Source: an uncultured Gammaproteobacteria bacterium
GTDB lineage: Bacteria > Pseudomonadota > Gammaproteobacteria > Steroidobacterales > UBA11654
NCBI GenBank assembly: GCA_902553145.1
Contig: CACDKD010000004.1
Location: forward strand, 1-64,000
Length of the DNA stretch: 64,000 nucleotides
Direction of reading: 5' to 3'
This document shows, one piece after another, positions 45,512 to 54,673 of the stretch. The notes under the pieces are model-generated. The model saw only the letters and a list, made by a program, of their open reading frames with translations. It searched no databases and had not been told where the DNA came from. The stretch's first letter is position 1, and every line of letters begins with the position of its first letter. Both the position numbers and the translations under genes were made by a program.

Positions 45512-46426
45512 TTAGCCTCTTGGATGGTGTTTTTCATGCAGATCTTTTAAACGATGCTGTGCAATATGTGTGTATATCTGCGTCGTTGAAAGATCGCTGT
45601 GGCCAAGCAACATCTGAACAACTCTTAAATCAGCGCCATGATTGATGAGATGTGTGGCAAAAGCATGTCGCAAGCTGTGCGGCGATAATTTGGCACTGAT
45701 TCCAACTTTCATTGCATACTTTTTAATGATTTGCCAAAAAGCTTGCCGACTGATAGATGTTGATGTTCGAGTTGGAAATAAGCAATCGGATTGCCGATCA
45801 TTTAATATTTCCTGAATAGGTCCATTGAGGTAATTTTTCATCCATCGCTTGGCCGTTTTCCCCATTGGAACCAAACGTTCCTTGTCCCCTTTACCCATAA
45901 CTCTGAGGTAGCCCTGATTTAAGTTCACTTGATTGACTTCGAGCTTCACCAATTCAGATACTCTTAAACCAGTGGCGTAAAGCAACTCGAGCATGACTCT
46001 GTCTCGAAAGCCCAATGGCTTTTTTGTATTGGGTGCCTTGATTAGTTTCAATACCTCATTCTCTGTCAATAAAACCGGGAGAGATCTTCCAATTTTAGGC
46101 ATTGAGATTTTATCTGTTGGGTTGGTTGATATGATTTCTTGTTGCATGAGGTATGTGTAAAATCGCCTGAGGGACGAAAGCATTCTAGCTGATGTTCTTG
46201 CACTGGAACCTTGTTCGGCTTTGAATGCTATAAACTCTAGCAAATCAGGCCTAGAAATTTCATCCATTTTCAATTCTCGATTCTTTGCCCAAACCTTGAG
46301 TAATTTCAAATCCGAACGATACGCATCCAAAGTGGACTTGGAAAGGCCCTGCTCAAGCCAAAGCGAGTCGAGAAAAGAATCGATCATCTTGGATTCTTTA
46401 TTTTTCTGATCGTCAGATGTTTTCAT
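45512..46426 (-). CDS. xerD: Site-specific tyrosine recombinase XerD
   Basis: 304 residues. The N-terminal SAM-like domain has FLDSLWLEQGLSKSTLDAYRSDL and the catalytic domain shows LLYATGLRVSELVKLE (Arg), HSLRHAFATHLINHGADLRVVQMLLGHSDLSTTQIYTH with His, Arg, His and the nucleophilic Tyr. With XerC it resolves chromosome dimers at dif. The neighbouring dsbC and absence of mobile-element signals support a housekeeping recombinase rather than an integrase. ATG 46387 is an alternative start. Confidence 0.93.
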   Translation of the reverse strand: MKTSDDQKNKESKMIDSFLDSLWLEQGLSKSTLDAYRSDLKLLKVWAKNRELKMDEISRPDLLEFIAFKAEQGSSARTSARMLSSLRRFYTYLMQQEIISTNPTDKISMPKIGRSLPVLLTENEVLKLIKAPNTKKPLGFRDRVMLELLYATGLRVSELVKLEVNQVNLNQGYLRVMGKGDKERLVPMGKTAKRWMKNYLNGPIQEILNDRQSDCLFPTRTSTSISRQAFWQIIKKYAMKVGISAKLSPHSLRHAFATHLINHGADLRVVQMLLGHSDLSTTQIYTHIAQHRLKDLHEKHHPRG

Positions 46427-46480
46427 AAAGTTTAATTGTGTATGATATCGATAGAAGTATACAGCGATTTTAAATTTCGA

Positions 46481-47209
46481 ATGAAAACGATAACAATGTA
46501 TTTATTTGGCTCTTGGGCATGGTTTATTTTTACCGTGATCCTCTTAGTCATGCTGTGTGCTTATCCTTTCACAAGATCCATTCAATCAACCAGAAAATTG
46601 GCGAAGAAATGTTCCGAATGGATCATCCGACTGACGGGTTTGGAGTTGGTAGTTGAAGGCGAAGAAAATCTTACCGATGGTTCGTCAATCTTAGTTGCCA
46701 ATCATGCAAGTTATGCCGATCCAATGATTCTTGCCGCTGCATTGCCCGCTAATTTTGCTTTTGTCGCAAAAAAAGAACTGAAATATATCCCGTTTGCGGG
46801 ATACGTTTTAGGAAAACTGGGCACCCACTTGGTTGACAGAAGAGATGCCAAGAAAGGAGCGGATGATTTCAAAAAGATCATGAGGAGCTCAAAAGAGAAC
46901 GATTCCATTATATTCTTCCCGGAAGCTACGTTTCTAAGAGAAGAAGGGCTTTTGAAATTCAAAAAAGGTGCTTTTCTGACTGCAATTAGAAACCAGGTTC
47001 CCGTTGTCCCAGTTACAATAAATGGCTCAAGAACATTTCTTAGATCGGAAAGCTGGTTGCCTGAAAAGGTTCAGCTTAAAGTGACGATACATCCATCCAT
47101 TCCAACCGATAATACGGATTATGGAATCAAAGAGATCATGGCTGAAGCCAGACAGAAAATGCTCAGTACTCTTGGTGAGCCTGATCTGAGTACCAAGTCT
47201 TTTCAGTGA
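46481..47209 (+). CDS. plsC: 1-acyl-sn-glycerol-3-phosphate acyltransferase
   Basis: Adds the second acyl chain to make phosphatidic acid. About 242 residues: a transmembrane helix (WFIFTVILLVMLCAYPF) at the N-terminus, then the acyltransferase motifs NHASYADPMIL (HX4D), VDRRDAKKG, FFPEATFLRE and VPVVPVTINGS. The start is uncertain; the frame opens at 46436 with TTG and contains ATGs at 46442 and 46481, none with a clear ribosome site. It is divergent from xerD. Confidence 0.88.
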   Translation: MKTITMYLFGSWAWFIFTVILLVMLCAYPFTRSIQSTRKLAKKCSEWIIRLTGLELVVEGEENLTDGSSILVANHASYADPMILAAALPANFAFVAKKELKYIPFAGYVLGKLGTHLVDRRDAKKGADDFKKIMRSSKENDSIIFFPEATFLREEGLLKFKKGAFLTAIRNQVPVVPVTINGSRTFLRSESWLPEKVQLKVTIHPSIPTDNTDYGIKEIMAEARQKMLSTLGEPDLSTKSFQ

Positions 47210-47210
47210 A

Positions 47211-48476
47211 TTAGCTGCCTCTTCTATCGGCTACGTAATCAATCCAAGCCTCGGCATTTTTCTTATTGGTTTCTGTGCCAATTTCCATGGCCTGAGTGAA
47301 CGACTCAATCGCTTCATCATATTTACCCAATTCCGTCTCAGCCATGCCTCTGAGGATATAAACATCGCCAGGGTTTTCGAGTTCTTCGTCGATAAGCGCT
47401 TTTGCGGTTGCATCCTGCACGCCTTCCCAATCACCATTCTCATTCAATAGCATTGCTTTTTGTATATAAAGTTTTCCCTCGCCAGTGAGAGGCGCAAGGA
47501 CATCAATCACCTCAATTGCTTTGTTGAACTCTCTCGCTGCAGTCCATGCCCCAAGAAGCAGTCTCAAATTCTTTTCAGAATTTTCAATGTTGCCTTCCTG
47601 AAGGTTTTTTTCAATCAATGATGCTGCTTGAAATGGAATTTCCAGAAAAAGATTAAGCCTCGCAAGATTTTCCAATGTTTCTGCTTTTGATATTGCATCA
47701 TACTTATAGCCTAAGTTCAGTGCTGCTAGAGCATCGGTATCTTTTTGCATTTCCATGTAAGTGCCGGCCATTGTTTCCCAATACCTTTCTTTCTCAGGCC
47801 AATACGTTGAAAGCTGCTTCACCACATCAATCGCCTCATCGTATCGTTTGTTCAAAAATAAAATAGCAAGCTCAAGCTGCAACCACGTTTCTTTTGGCTT
47901 TATTGCTTTTACATTGGCGATATGAATGTAAGGAAGGGCTTCCAGTGGTTGACCTTTTTGAAAGTAGGCAATGCCGGTCATGATATACGACTCCGAAACA
48001 GGCTCTTTCTCAAACTTAAAAAACGTCATCAAGGTTTCTATGGCAAGATCCCATCTTTCTTGGGATCCATACAGGCTCGCTAAATTGAATTGCGTGCTTT
48101 GATGTTGACTGTTTGATAACACATCCAAATCAACGACTTGTTTAAATACTTTGATTGCCTCATCAATCTTATCTTGCTGAACAAAAATAAAGCCCATGAA
48201 CTGATACACAACGGCCCTTTCGTATTTGGATATATTCCATCCCAACATGGACTCTAAACTTTCCATCGCTCCAACCAAATCTCCCGATCCAAATCGATCA
48301 GAAATGCCTTGAAATTTCTTCTCAACGTTATATGAAAACTGCCTAGACGAGTTGGGTCTTTCAATGGCTACACGATCCGCCCTTAATGGGTGATGAATGG
48401 GTAAATTCGAAGCCGCATCGGCAATGGCAGAGAAACCAATGAACAATACAACCATGACTTTCAAATGAAGATTCAT
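47211..48476 (-). CDS. Secreted TPR protein of the TonB operon
   Basis: 421 residues with a signal peptide (cleavage near ADA). Several tetratricopeptide repeats are visible: VVYQFMGFIFVQQDKIDEAIKVF, TQFNLASLYGSQERWDLAIETL, MTGIAYFQKGQPLEALPYI, LELAILFLNKRYDEAIDVV and ILRGMAETELGKYDEAIESF. It is the last gene of the DUF3450-ExbB-ExbD-TonB operon and overlaps tonB by 4 bp. In related gammaproteobacteria such a TPR partner always accompanies this Ton variant, perhaps as a periplasmic organiser; its actual role is not known. Confidence 0.85.
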   Translation of the reverse strand: MNLHLKVMVVLFIGFSAIADAASNLPIHHPLRADRVAIERPNSSRQFSYNVEKKFQGISDRFGSGDLVGAMESLESMLGWNISKYERAVVYQFMGFIFVQQDKIDEAIKVFKQVVDLDVLSNSQHQSTQFNLASLYGSQERWDLAIETLMTFFKFEKEPVSESYIMTGIAYFQKGQPLEALPYIHIANVKAIKPKETWLQLELAILFLNKRYDEAIDVVKQLSTYWPEKERYWETMAGTYMEMQKDTDALAALNLGYKYDAISKAETLENLARLNLFLEIPFQAASLIEKNLQEGNIENSEKNLRLLLGAWTAAREFNKAIEVIDVLAPLTGEGKLYIQKAMLLNENGDWEGVQDATAKALIDEELENPGDVYILRGMAETELGKYDEAIESFTQAMEIGTETNKKNAEAWIDYVADRRGS

Positions 48477-49132
48477 CGTAGACTATCCAAATTGAAATCC
48501 AGTCTTTGTATGGCCCGCCTTTCAACCGGTACACCATTCACAATTCTAGGTTTAAATTTCCATTTCAAAACTGCTCGAATGACATTCCTATCAAACATCC
48601 TTCTGGGTTCAGACTCAAGAACAACCGCACTTCTGACCGAGCCATCGGATGCAATCAAGACCTCAACAATCACATATCCTTCTATGCCCTCTACCAATGC
48701 TTCCCTGGGCCATTGAGGATCGATCCTAACTATGGGCAATACATCGCCTTCAGCAAGTGGATTGCCTGCCCAATTGCCAAGGAATGGGCCTCCTCCTGCA
48801 ATGGTCGGAAGATCGATGTTGGGTATTTCAATCTTAATTTTATTCATCGTTGGTTTGGCTTGCTTTTCAACAATCATCTTGGGTGGAGGTGGTGGCTCTT
48901 TAGGAGGTTCCGGCTTTTTAGGCTTTCTTCTGTCTTTAAAACTTAAACTCTCATCATCCTTTATCCTGACAAATTCCATAATCTGTCCATCCGAATCGGA
49001 ACGGTACTCCTGATCGCCTGAGTCAATCAAAGCCTGCATAATAAAGAAAAGGATTAAGGTGATTCCAATGCCAATAAGTAAAGCACTCAGATAGCGTGAT
49101 TCGTTTTGAATATTGAATGAAATCGCAGACAT
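48473..49132 (-). CDS. tonB: TonB family energy transducer
   Basis: 219 residues. One N-terminal membrane helix (LSALLIGIGITLILFFIMQAL), a Pro/Lys-rich spacer (KKPEPPKEPPPPPKMI), and a C-terminal TonB domain with YVIVEVLIASDGSVRSAVVLESEP and AVLKWKFKPRIVNGVPVERRAIQ. It transmits inner-membrane proton motive force to outer-membrane receptors. The spacer is short, so its reach is limited. It overlaps or abuts both neighbours. Confidence 0.92.
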   Translation of the reverse strand: MSAISFNIQNESRYLSALLIGIGITLILFFIMQALIDSGDQEYRSDSDGQIMEFVRIKDDESLSFKDRRKPKKPEPPKEPPPPPKMIVEKQAKPTMNKIKIEIPNIDLPTIAGGGPFLGNWAGNPLAEGDVLPIVRIDPQWPREALVEGIEGYVIVEVLIASDGSVRSAVVLESEPRRMFDRNVIRAVLKWKFKPRIVNGVPVERRAIQRLDFNLDSLR

Positions 49133-49134
49133 CT

Positions 49135-49536
49135 TTATTTCTCTCTCGCGGCAATGGAAACTTTTGAAATACCGCTTAATCTTATTTGATCCATCACGTC
49201 AATGATTATGCCGGTCGAAGCCAATTCATCTGCCACTATGACAACACTGCTTTCTGGGTTTTCAGCGTGAGCTGCTTCCATCAATATCCGAACTGATTGG
49301 AGCTCCACTGGGTTTTTATTCATCCAGATCTGATCACTTGGAGTGACTGCAATAAGAATATTACCTTGTTCGGCACGTGCAGCTGTTTCTGCCTCCGGTC
49401 TGGAGGGGTCCACACCGGTTTCTTTGATGAATGATGTGGTAACAATAAAGAAAATAAGCATGATGAAAACAATGTCCATCATCGGAGTGATATTGATCTC
49501 ACTCTCTTCTTCCATTCTTTTTCTTTTTCTTAACAT
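49135..49536 (-). CDS. exbD: ExbD/TolR family protein (first copy next to tonB)
   Basis: 133 residues. A short basic N-terminus, then the membrane helix MDIVFIMLIFFIVTTSFI with the conserved Asp in NITPMMDIVF that carries protons, then a periplasmic domain ending in ISKVSIAAREK. It is the proton-channel partner of ExbB. The neighbouring second copy has the same helix almost unchanged, so the two probably arose by duplication and may form a heteromer. Confidence 0.93.
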   Translation of the reverse strand: MLRKRKRMEEESEINITPMMDIVFIMLIFFIVTTSFIKETGVDPSRPEAETAARAEQGNILIAVTPSDQIWMNKNPVELQSVRILMEAAHAENPESSVVIVADELASTGIIIDVMDQIRLSGISKVSIAAREK

Positions 49537-49538
49537 AA

Positions 49539-49940
49539 CTACTTTTGAGCCGCCAAAGATACACTGCTGGCACCGGCAAGCCTGGATTGATCGATTACTC
49601 TGACAAGCAATCCAGCATCGGCATCTCTATCAGAAACCACGACCACACTTGCTTGAGGTTTCAATGCGAGGCTAGATTCAATATTCGCTCTAACTGCATC
49701 AAGAGAAATCAGTCTTTCTTGTATTAAAATTTGTCCGCTGTCTAATATTCGCACTGAAATCACATCCGATTTCTTTTGTTCCTTGATCGGAGACTTTGTT
49801 GGGCGATTGACGTCAATGGAGATCTCCTTCACGAATGAAGTAGTCACAATAAAGAAGATCAGCATAATAAATACAATATCCAGCATTGGTGTGATATTGA
49901 TCTCGCTCTCTTCGTTCTTCTTTTTGATGCGTCTTTTCAT
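49539..49940 (-). CDS. exbD: ExbD/TolR family protein (second copy)
   Basis: 133 residues, equal in length to its neighbour. NITPMLDIVFIMLIFFIVTTSF holds the proton-carrying Asp. The periplasmic domain differs more: SVRILDSGQILIQERLISLDAV and RDADAGLLVRVIDQSRLAGASSVSLAAQ. Only 2 bp separate it from the first copy and 6 bp from exbB, implying tight coupling. Confidence 0.93.
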   Translation of the reverse strand: MKRRIKKKNEESEINITPMLDIVFIMLIFFIVTTSFVKEISIDVNRPTKSPIKEQKKSDVISVRILDSGQILIQERLISLDAVRANIESSLALKPQASVVVVSDRDADAGLLVRVIDQSRLAGASSVSLAAQK

Positions 49941-49946
49941 GATCCT

Positions 49947-50567
49947 CTATTCATGGATAATCAATTGATCAGCAACTTTATTGATTTCATCTTCTGCCTT
50001 TCTTTTCAATAAATTAGCAATATAGACTCCAGAAATTGCGGCCACTAAACCAGCCATTGTTGGTATGGTGGCTTGTGAAACTCCGCTTGCCATCAGTCTG
50101 GCGTTTCCTGTTCCAAAAAATGTCATTACATCGAATACTTTAATCATGCCAACCACTGTCCCCAGCAAACCAAGCAAAGGAAGTATTTGCATCATGGTTT
50201 CTATGGTGAGTAGAAATTTTCTTGTTTCTCCAGAAACTTCCGAAATAATCTGATCCCTGATTCTCATAGAAAACCAATCGCCCTTATTTGAAATATTGCT
50301 CCATTGATTAAGAGCTTTATCGGAGAGCGCGGGCATCAAATTTTTAAAATACCAAAATCGTTCTATGATCAATGTCCACATAATCATTGTGACCAAAAGA
50401 ATACCCCAAAGGACGGGGCCACCGGCTTCAAAAAATTCTCTCAATTCCCCTGCGATGAGAAAAAATATGATAAGAACTAGTCCCGATAAAATAGAGAGAG
50501 GGAGTGCAGACTGCTTGAGATCAGTTTCTGTTCCAATGATTGAGGAAATCTTGTTTAAAATTGACAT
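49947..50567 (-). CDS. exbB: MotA/TolQ/ExbB proton channel protein (short form)
   Basis: 206 residues with three membrane helices: VLIIFFLIAGELREFF region, GPVLWGILLVTMIMWTLII, and the paired C-terminal helices MMQILPLLGLLGTVVGMIKVFDVM and TIPTMAGLVAAISGVYIANLL. The LLGLLGTVVGM and the small-residue helix are the channel signature. It energises TonB with ExbD. It lacks the N-terminal periplasmic extension of its larger neighbour. Confidence 0.92.
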   Translation of the reverse strand: MSILNKISSIIGTETDLKQSALPLSILSGLVLIIFFLIAGELREFFEAGGPVLWGILLVTMIMWTLIIERFWYFKNLMPALSDKALNQWSNISNKGDWFSMRIRDQIISEVSGETRKFLLTIETMMQILPLLGLLGTVVGMIKVFDVMTFFGTGNARLMASGVSQATIPTMAGLVAAISGVYIANLLKRKAEDEINKVADQLIIHE

Positions 50568-50576
50568 GGATCAAAA

Positions 50577-51980
50577 TTAACTCTTTCCGGCATTTTTCGC
50601 AATCAGCCCGGCGCTTTGTTCTTCGAGAATTTCGATCAAAGAAGTACTCCAACTTGTGAGTATGCTATGAAGGAAAACCAAAGGAATGGCAACGATCAAT
50701 CCCAGCATGGTTGTAACCAGTGCTTGAGATATTCCACCAGCCATTAGCTTAGGATCGCCCGTGCCAAAAAGAGTCAACGCCTGGAAGGTTACAATCATCC
50801 CTACAACGGTACCCAAGAGACCAAGCAGAGGTGCTACCGCTGCAAAAACTTTAATAATGCTGTGGTATTTTTCCAGCTGAGGAACTTCTCTTAGGATCGC
50901 TTCATCAATCTTCAGCTCAAGAGTTTCTGGATCCACGTCTGCATTTTCTTTTTGAATCATAAGGATTCTGCCTAAGGCATTGTCCTTGGATGGTTCACTT
51001 GATGAGAGTTGACGATTAATTGCATCCCCTTCCTCTTTCAAGTACTTCATTCTCCAAAGCGACATGGCTAAACCTAAAAGTCCGATGAGGATGATAATGT
51101 ATCCGGGCAATCCACCTTGATTGATTCTCTCTCCGATACCCGGAGTTTGAATCAATAAGCCCAATATTTGCCCTTTGCTTGGATCAACAGCCATAGCGGT
51201 ATAACCGTCTTCAAGATCAAACAAGTCATCAGCCATGGATCGAAATCTTCCAGCAGGCTGTCTAGCAAGGACCTGCAATGATTGGGTTTCTGGAATAAAT
51301 TTAAGGAAATAATCTTCCGTGATTGCATTGAATACCCCTACCCTTACAATCTCGGCATCCGAAATACTGCCGCCAGGTAAAATTACTTCGCTGTCAAACC
51401 GCTCCACATTACCCGACTTCGTCATCTCCTCCAGCAGAATGACCAAAAGATTCTTCATTTGATCGATGCTGGGTAAATTTCTGGTTTCTGCCAGTTCCGC
51501 AAGTCCCTCGCCTCTTCCGGGATACTGAATCGATACCAAAGAGTTCTTCAATGTTGCAATCGCCTCTCCTGAGACTTGTCTTACAACGCCAAACAATTCG
51601 CCAAAATTACCGATTCTAATTCTCAGCGTTTCAGATATTTCTTCTAGAATTTTTTCATTTTCTTCAAAATTTTTCTGGAGTCGAACGGCTCTCTCTTCTT
51701 CAAGCGTCAATCTCGCTTTGGCCTCCTCAAGCAAAGCCTTTTGACGGTCTCTTGCATCGATGAATTTTTTCTCACGTTCCACATTCATTGCGCCTGTTGT
51801 GATGCTGTCCGATTTAGTAATTTCAAGCAGCTTTTCCATGGTGTCTATTTGCTTGAGCTTTTCAAGCAAGACAGGATCGGTAATCGGGTTCTCCTCATCA
51901 TCAGAATCCGACTGCGTATAGCCAATAGACAGAGGCACAAGGAGCAAACTCATAATTAGTATCTTTCTAAGCTTCAGCAT
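50577..51980 (-). CDS. MotA/TolQ/ExbB proton channel with periplasmic extension (long form)
   Basis: 467 residues. A signal peptide (MSLLLVPLSIGYTQS) leads to a coiled-coil region of about 45-135 (EREKKFIDARDRQKALLEEAK, NEKILEEISETLRIRIG) and a soluble domain up to about 275. Then come GYIIILIGLLGLAMSLWRM and the channel helices VAAPLLGLLGTVVGMIVTFQAL and ALVTTMLGLIVAIPLVFLHSIL. This extended ExbB is usual in Ton systems with DUF3450. The periplasmic part may contact DUF3450 or the TPR protein; that is inference. Confidence 0.9.
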   Translation of the reverse strand: MLKLRKILIMSLLLVPLSIGYTQSDSDDEENPITDPVLLEKLKQIDTMEKLLEITKSDSITTGAMNVEREKKFIDARDRQKALLEEAKARLTLEEERAVRLQKNFEENEKILEEISETLRIRIGNFGELFGVVRQVSGEAIATLKNSLVSIQYPGRGEGLAELAETRNLPSIDQMKNLLVILLEEMTKSGNVERFDSEVILPGGSISDAEIVRVGVFNAITEDYFLKFIPETQSLQVLARQPAGRFRSMADDLFDLEDGYTAMAVDPSKGQILGLLIQTPGIGERINQGGLPGYIIILIGLLGLAMSLWRMKYLKEEGDAINRQLSSSEPSKDNALGRILMIQKENADVDPETLELKIDEAILREVPQLEKYHSIIKVFAAVAPLLGLLGTVVGMIVTFQALTLFGTGDPKLMAGGISQALVTTMLGLIVAIPLVFLHSILTSWSTSLIEILEEQSAGLIAKNAGKS

Positions 51981-51982
51981 GG

Positions 51983-52801
51983 TTAATCCCTCTCCTTTGG
52001 AGCTTCTATGGGAAGCTGAATGAGATCAGGAGTAATTTGTTTGTTGGCAATTCTAAGGCCTTCTTTTACATAATCAGTGTACTTTCTTGGCAAAGACTCC
52101 CATGCACCAGTCTGTTTATTCCAAAATCCAGTTTCATCCTGATCAGGCGTTTGATACGTCAAAGACGTTCTGCCAACCCTTAAAAAATCAACTTGCCTTG
52201 TCTCTCCATCAATCTCAAGAAATCCTGTGTATGACTCGATGTCTGAGCTGTAGCTGGTTTCAATCTGATAGGCATCCATGATTTGTCGATATTTCTCCGA
52301 AACCGTGATATCGGCCTGATCCATGATTGTTCTCAATCGGGCGACTCTCGCCTTTCTTTCCTCAAGCAAGAACGGGACATCGAGATCGATGAACTTATCG
52401 ATCGTCTCGATGCTGTCAAGCATGAGCGGGACAATCCCTCGCTCAATCAAAGCGAACTCCTCGAGTTGATTGTTGATATCAATTATTTGTGACTCCTGGT
52501 CTTCAATGAGTCTTTCGACGTAATCGTTGTATGCAATCAAACGATCTATTTGCTGCAGAACCAGACGGTATTCGCCAAGCAATTCTTGTGTTTCATTTGA
52601 CAAGTCACTGATCTTTTCTTGCGAGCCGACTGAACTTTTGTCGCTCTGGTTTTGAACGACCAGCGTGTCTGACAAGATCTCGATTGGATCCGGCAGAATA
52701 ATTTCTTCATCGGCATCTTGTGCAGCAATGGTCATAACTGCCATTGCCATTGGGACAAGAGCGCATGCACAGAGAAGTCTATAAACTTTGTGTATCATCA
52801 T
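51983..52801 (-). CDS. DUF3450 periplasmic coiled-coil protein
   Basis: About 272 residues from the ATG pair at 52801/52798, preferred over 52834 because CAGGA lies just before it. A signal peptide (LLCACALVPMAMAVMTIAA) is followed by a long coiled coil with ETQELLGEYRLVLQQIDRL and EDQESQIIDINNQLEEFALIERG, then FLRVGRTSLTYQTPDQDETGFW, the DUF3450 C-terminal mark. The protein opens the operon DUF3450-ExbB-ExbB-ExbD-ExbD-TonB-TPR. Function unknown; always found with this Ton variant. Confidence 0.9.
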   Translation of the reverse strand: MMIHKVYRLLCACALVPMAMAVMTIAAQDADEEIILPDPIEILSDTLVVQNQSDKSSVGSQEKISDLSNETQELLGEYRLVLQQIDRLIAYNDYVERLIEDQESQIIDINNQLEEFALIERGIVPLMLDSIETIDKFIDLDVPFLLEERKARVARLRTIMDQADITVSEKYRQIMDAYQIETSYSSDIESYTGFLEIDGETRQVDFLRVGRTSLTYQTPDQDETGFWNKQTGAWESLPRKYTDYVKEGLRIANKQITPDLIQLPIEAPKERD

Positions 52802-52952
52802 ATAATTCCTGAGGATTCCCCCTACAGAGTCCAAAAAAATACCACTGCAACTTATCAGATCAAAGCCTGAAATAAAAGCGGTTTATGGCTTCTCTGAAGA
52901 CAACCCAAAATGGTTTAAAAATTGTTTTTTTCAAATTCGGTTAAAAAAGTAG

Positions 52953-54584
52953 CTACATATCAGTGTAATTGGGGCCTCCAGCGCCTTCTGGGCAATCCCA
53001 ATTGATATTCTGGCTTGGATCTTTGATGTCGCAAGTTTTGCAATGTATGCAGTTTTGGGCATTGATTTGAAAATATGGCTCGCCGTCACCGCCATCGACT
53101 ACTTCATAAACGCCTGCAGGGCAATAAAGCCTAGCCGGTTCGCCATAAAGAGGCAAGTTGGTAGCAATGGGAATTTCAGGATCGGTTAACTTCAAATGGC
53201 AGGGCTGATCTTCTTCGTGATTGACGCCAGAAAGATAAATCGAGGAGGTTCTGTCAAACGTGACGACGTTGTCGTATTTTGCATATTCTATTGGCTCTGC
53301 CTCACTTTGCTTTTTTAATTGTTCATGATCTTTTGATGCCGCCGACAAGGTGAAAGGCAGCCTGCCCCTTAAAATATTTTGATCGATCCACACCAACGGC
53401 GAACCAATCATGAGTCCATACTTTTTAAGCAATGGTGAGAAATTTCTGGCCTGATAGAGCTCGCTCATCAGCCAAGTCTTATCAAGCTCTTCTTTATAAT
53501 TCTCTATTTCATCTTCAGGATTGTCTCTTTGAAGCTGTGATGCAATGACCTCTGCTGCTGTGATACCAGATTGCATCGCAGTGTGAGTGCCCTTGATTTT
53601 TGCCCCGTTCATAAAGCCTGCTTCGCAGCCAACCATTATCCCTCCTGGAATCGTCAACTTCGGTATTGACTGAATACCGCCTTTATTTAGCACTCGGGCA
53701 CCATATGAAACCCTTTCAGCACCTTTTAAAAGCGATGAAATCTTTTTATGAGTCTTCCATTTCTGGAACTCATTGTAGGGGCTCATGTTGGGATTTTTGT
53801 AGTCCAGTGAAATGATAAGACCGATATAGAGTTGGTTGTTGGGTGCGTGATAAACAAACCCACCTCCCTCAGTATGATTATCGAGTGGCCACCCTGCCGT
53901 ATGCAAAACAAGTCCTTCCTGGTGAAGTTCAGGATCAATGCTCCATACTTCTTTAAATCCAATCCCGTAGTGTTGAGGATCGCAGTCTTTGTCCAACTCA
54001 AACGAGGCGATGATCTTTTTCCCCAAGCTGCCTCTACAACCTTCAGCAAAAACAGTTTGCTTTGCCCTCAATTCATAACCCAGTTCATGACCGTCTTTGG
54101 GTTCGCCATTCTTATCGAGACCCATGTCACCGGTGATCACACCCTGTATCTGATCGCCTTCCATAATCAGATCAACGGCTGGAAAACCAGGGAAAATATT
54201 CACGCCCATGGCCTCTGCTTTATCTCCAAGGTATTTGCAAAGAGAGCCAAGACTGATGATTCGATTGCCATGGTTCATGAGTGTTCTTGGCATTAAAAAA
54301 TTTGGAACATTGATGGCACTGCTCTCTCCACTCAAGAATAGCATCTCATCTTTTTTTACTGGTGTTTGAATGAACGCATTCTCGGTTTCCCAGTCCGGCA
54401 AGAGTGTATCAAGAGACCGAGTGTCTATGACGGCTCCCGATAGGATATGAGCTCCAATCTCTGACCCCTTCTCTAAAAGGCAAATGTTGAGATCCAGATT
54501 TTTTTCTTGAGAGATCTGCATGAGTTTTATAGAAGTTGAAAGACCTGCGGGCCCTCCACCAACAATCACAACATCAAAATCCAT
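52953..54584 (-). CDS. Electron transfer flavoprotein-ubiquinone oxidoreductase
   Basis: Passes electrons from ETF (fatty acid and amino acid oxidation) to ubiquinone. About 543 residues: FAD-binding VVIVGGGPAGLSTSIKLMQ, IGAHILSGAVIDTRSLD, FAEGCRGSLGKK, GGIMVGCEAGFMNGAKIKGTHTAMQSG and the 4Fe-4S site NAQNCIHCKTCDIKDP with DCPEGAGGPNY. The start at 54584 has an AGAGAG site; 54599 is the alternative. The ETF subunits are not in the window. A 16-codon frame (54609-54659) with a good ribosome site precedes it. The 118 bp downstream, before DUF3450, contain no clear terminator. Confidence 0.95.
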   Translation of the reverse strand: MDFDVVIVGGGPAGLSTSIKLMQISQEKNLDLNICLLEKGSEIGAHILSGAVIDTRSLDTLLPDWETENAFIQTPVKKDEMLFLSGESSAINVPNFLMPRTLMNHGNRIISLGSLCKYLGDKAEAMGVNIFPGFPAVDLIMEGDQIQGVITGDMGLDKNGEPKDGHELGYELRAKQTVFAEGCRGSLGKKIIASFELDKDCDPQHYGIGFKEVWSIDPELHQEGLVLHTAGWPLDNHTEGGGFVYHAPNNQLYIGLIISLDYKNPNMSPYNEFQKWKTHKKISSLLKGAERVSYGARVLNKGGIQSIPKLTIPGGIMVGCEAGFMNGAKIKGTHTAMQSGITAAEVIASQLQRDNPEDEIENYKEELDKTWLMSELYQARNFSPLLKKYGLMIGSPLVWIDQNILRGRLPFTLSAASKDHEQLKKQSEAEPIEYAKYDNVVTFDRTSSIYLSGVNHEEDQPCHLKLTDPEIPIATNLPLYGEPARLYCPAGVYEVVDGGDGEPYFQINAQNCIHCKTCDIKDPSQNINWDCPEGAGGPNYTDM

Positions 54585-54673
54585 TGACTCTCTAACCATT
54601 CGGCTATTCTAACAATTTTTATTTTTGATTTCTAAACTCAAGTCTAAAACTTTTTTCATAAATTCCTTCGTGA

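Noticed and set aside
45512-46426. XerD as a phage or island integrase
   Set aside because: It pairs with dsbC in housekeeping order and has no attachment repeats nearby; the tRNA-Leu 1.6 kb away lacks a partial duplicate that I could see.
48506-48946. Long (146-codon) forward frame antisense to tonB
   Set aside because: Composition reflects the Pro/Lys-rich tonB spacer read backwards; no start signal.
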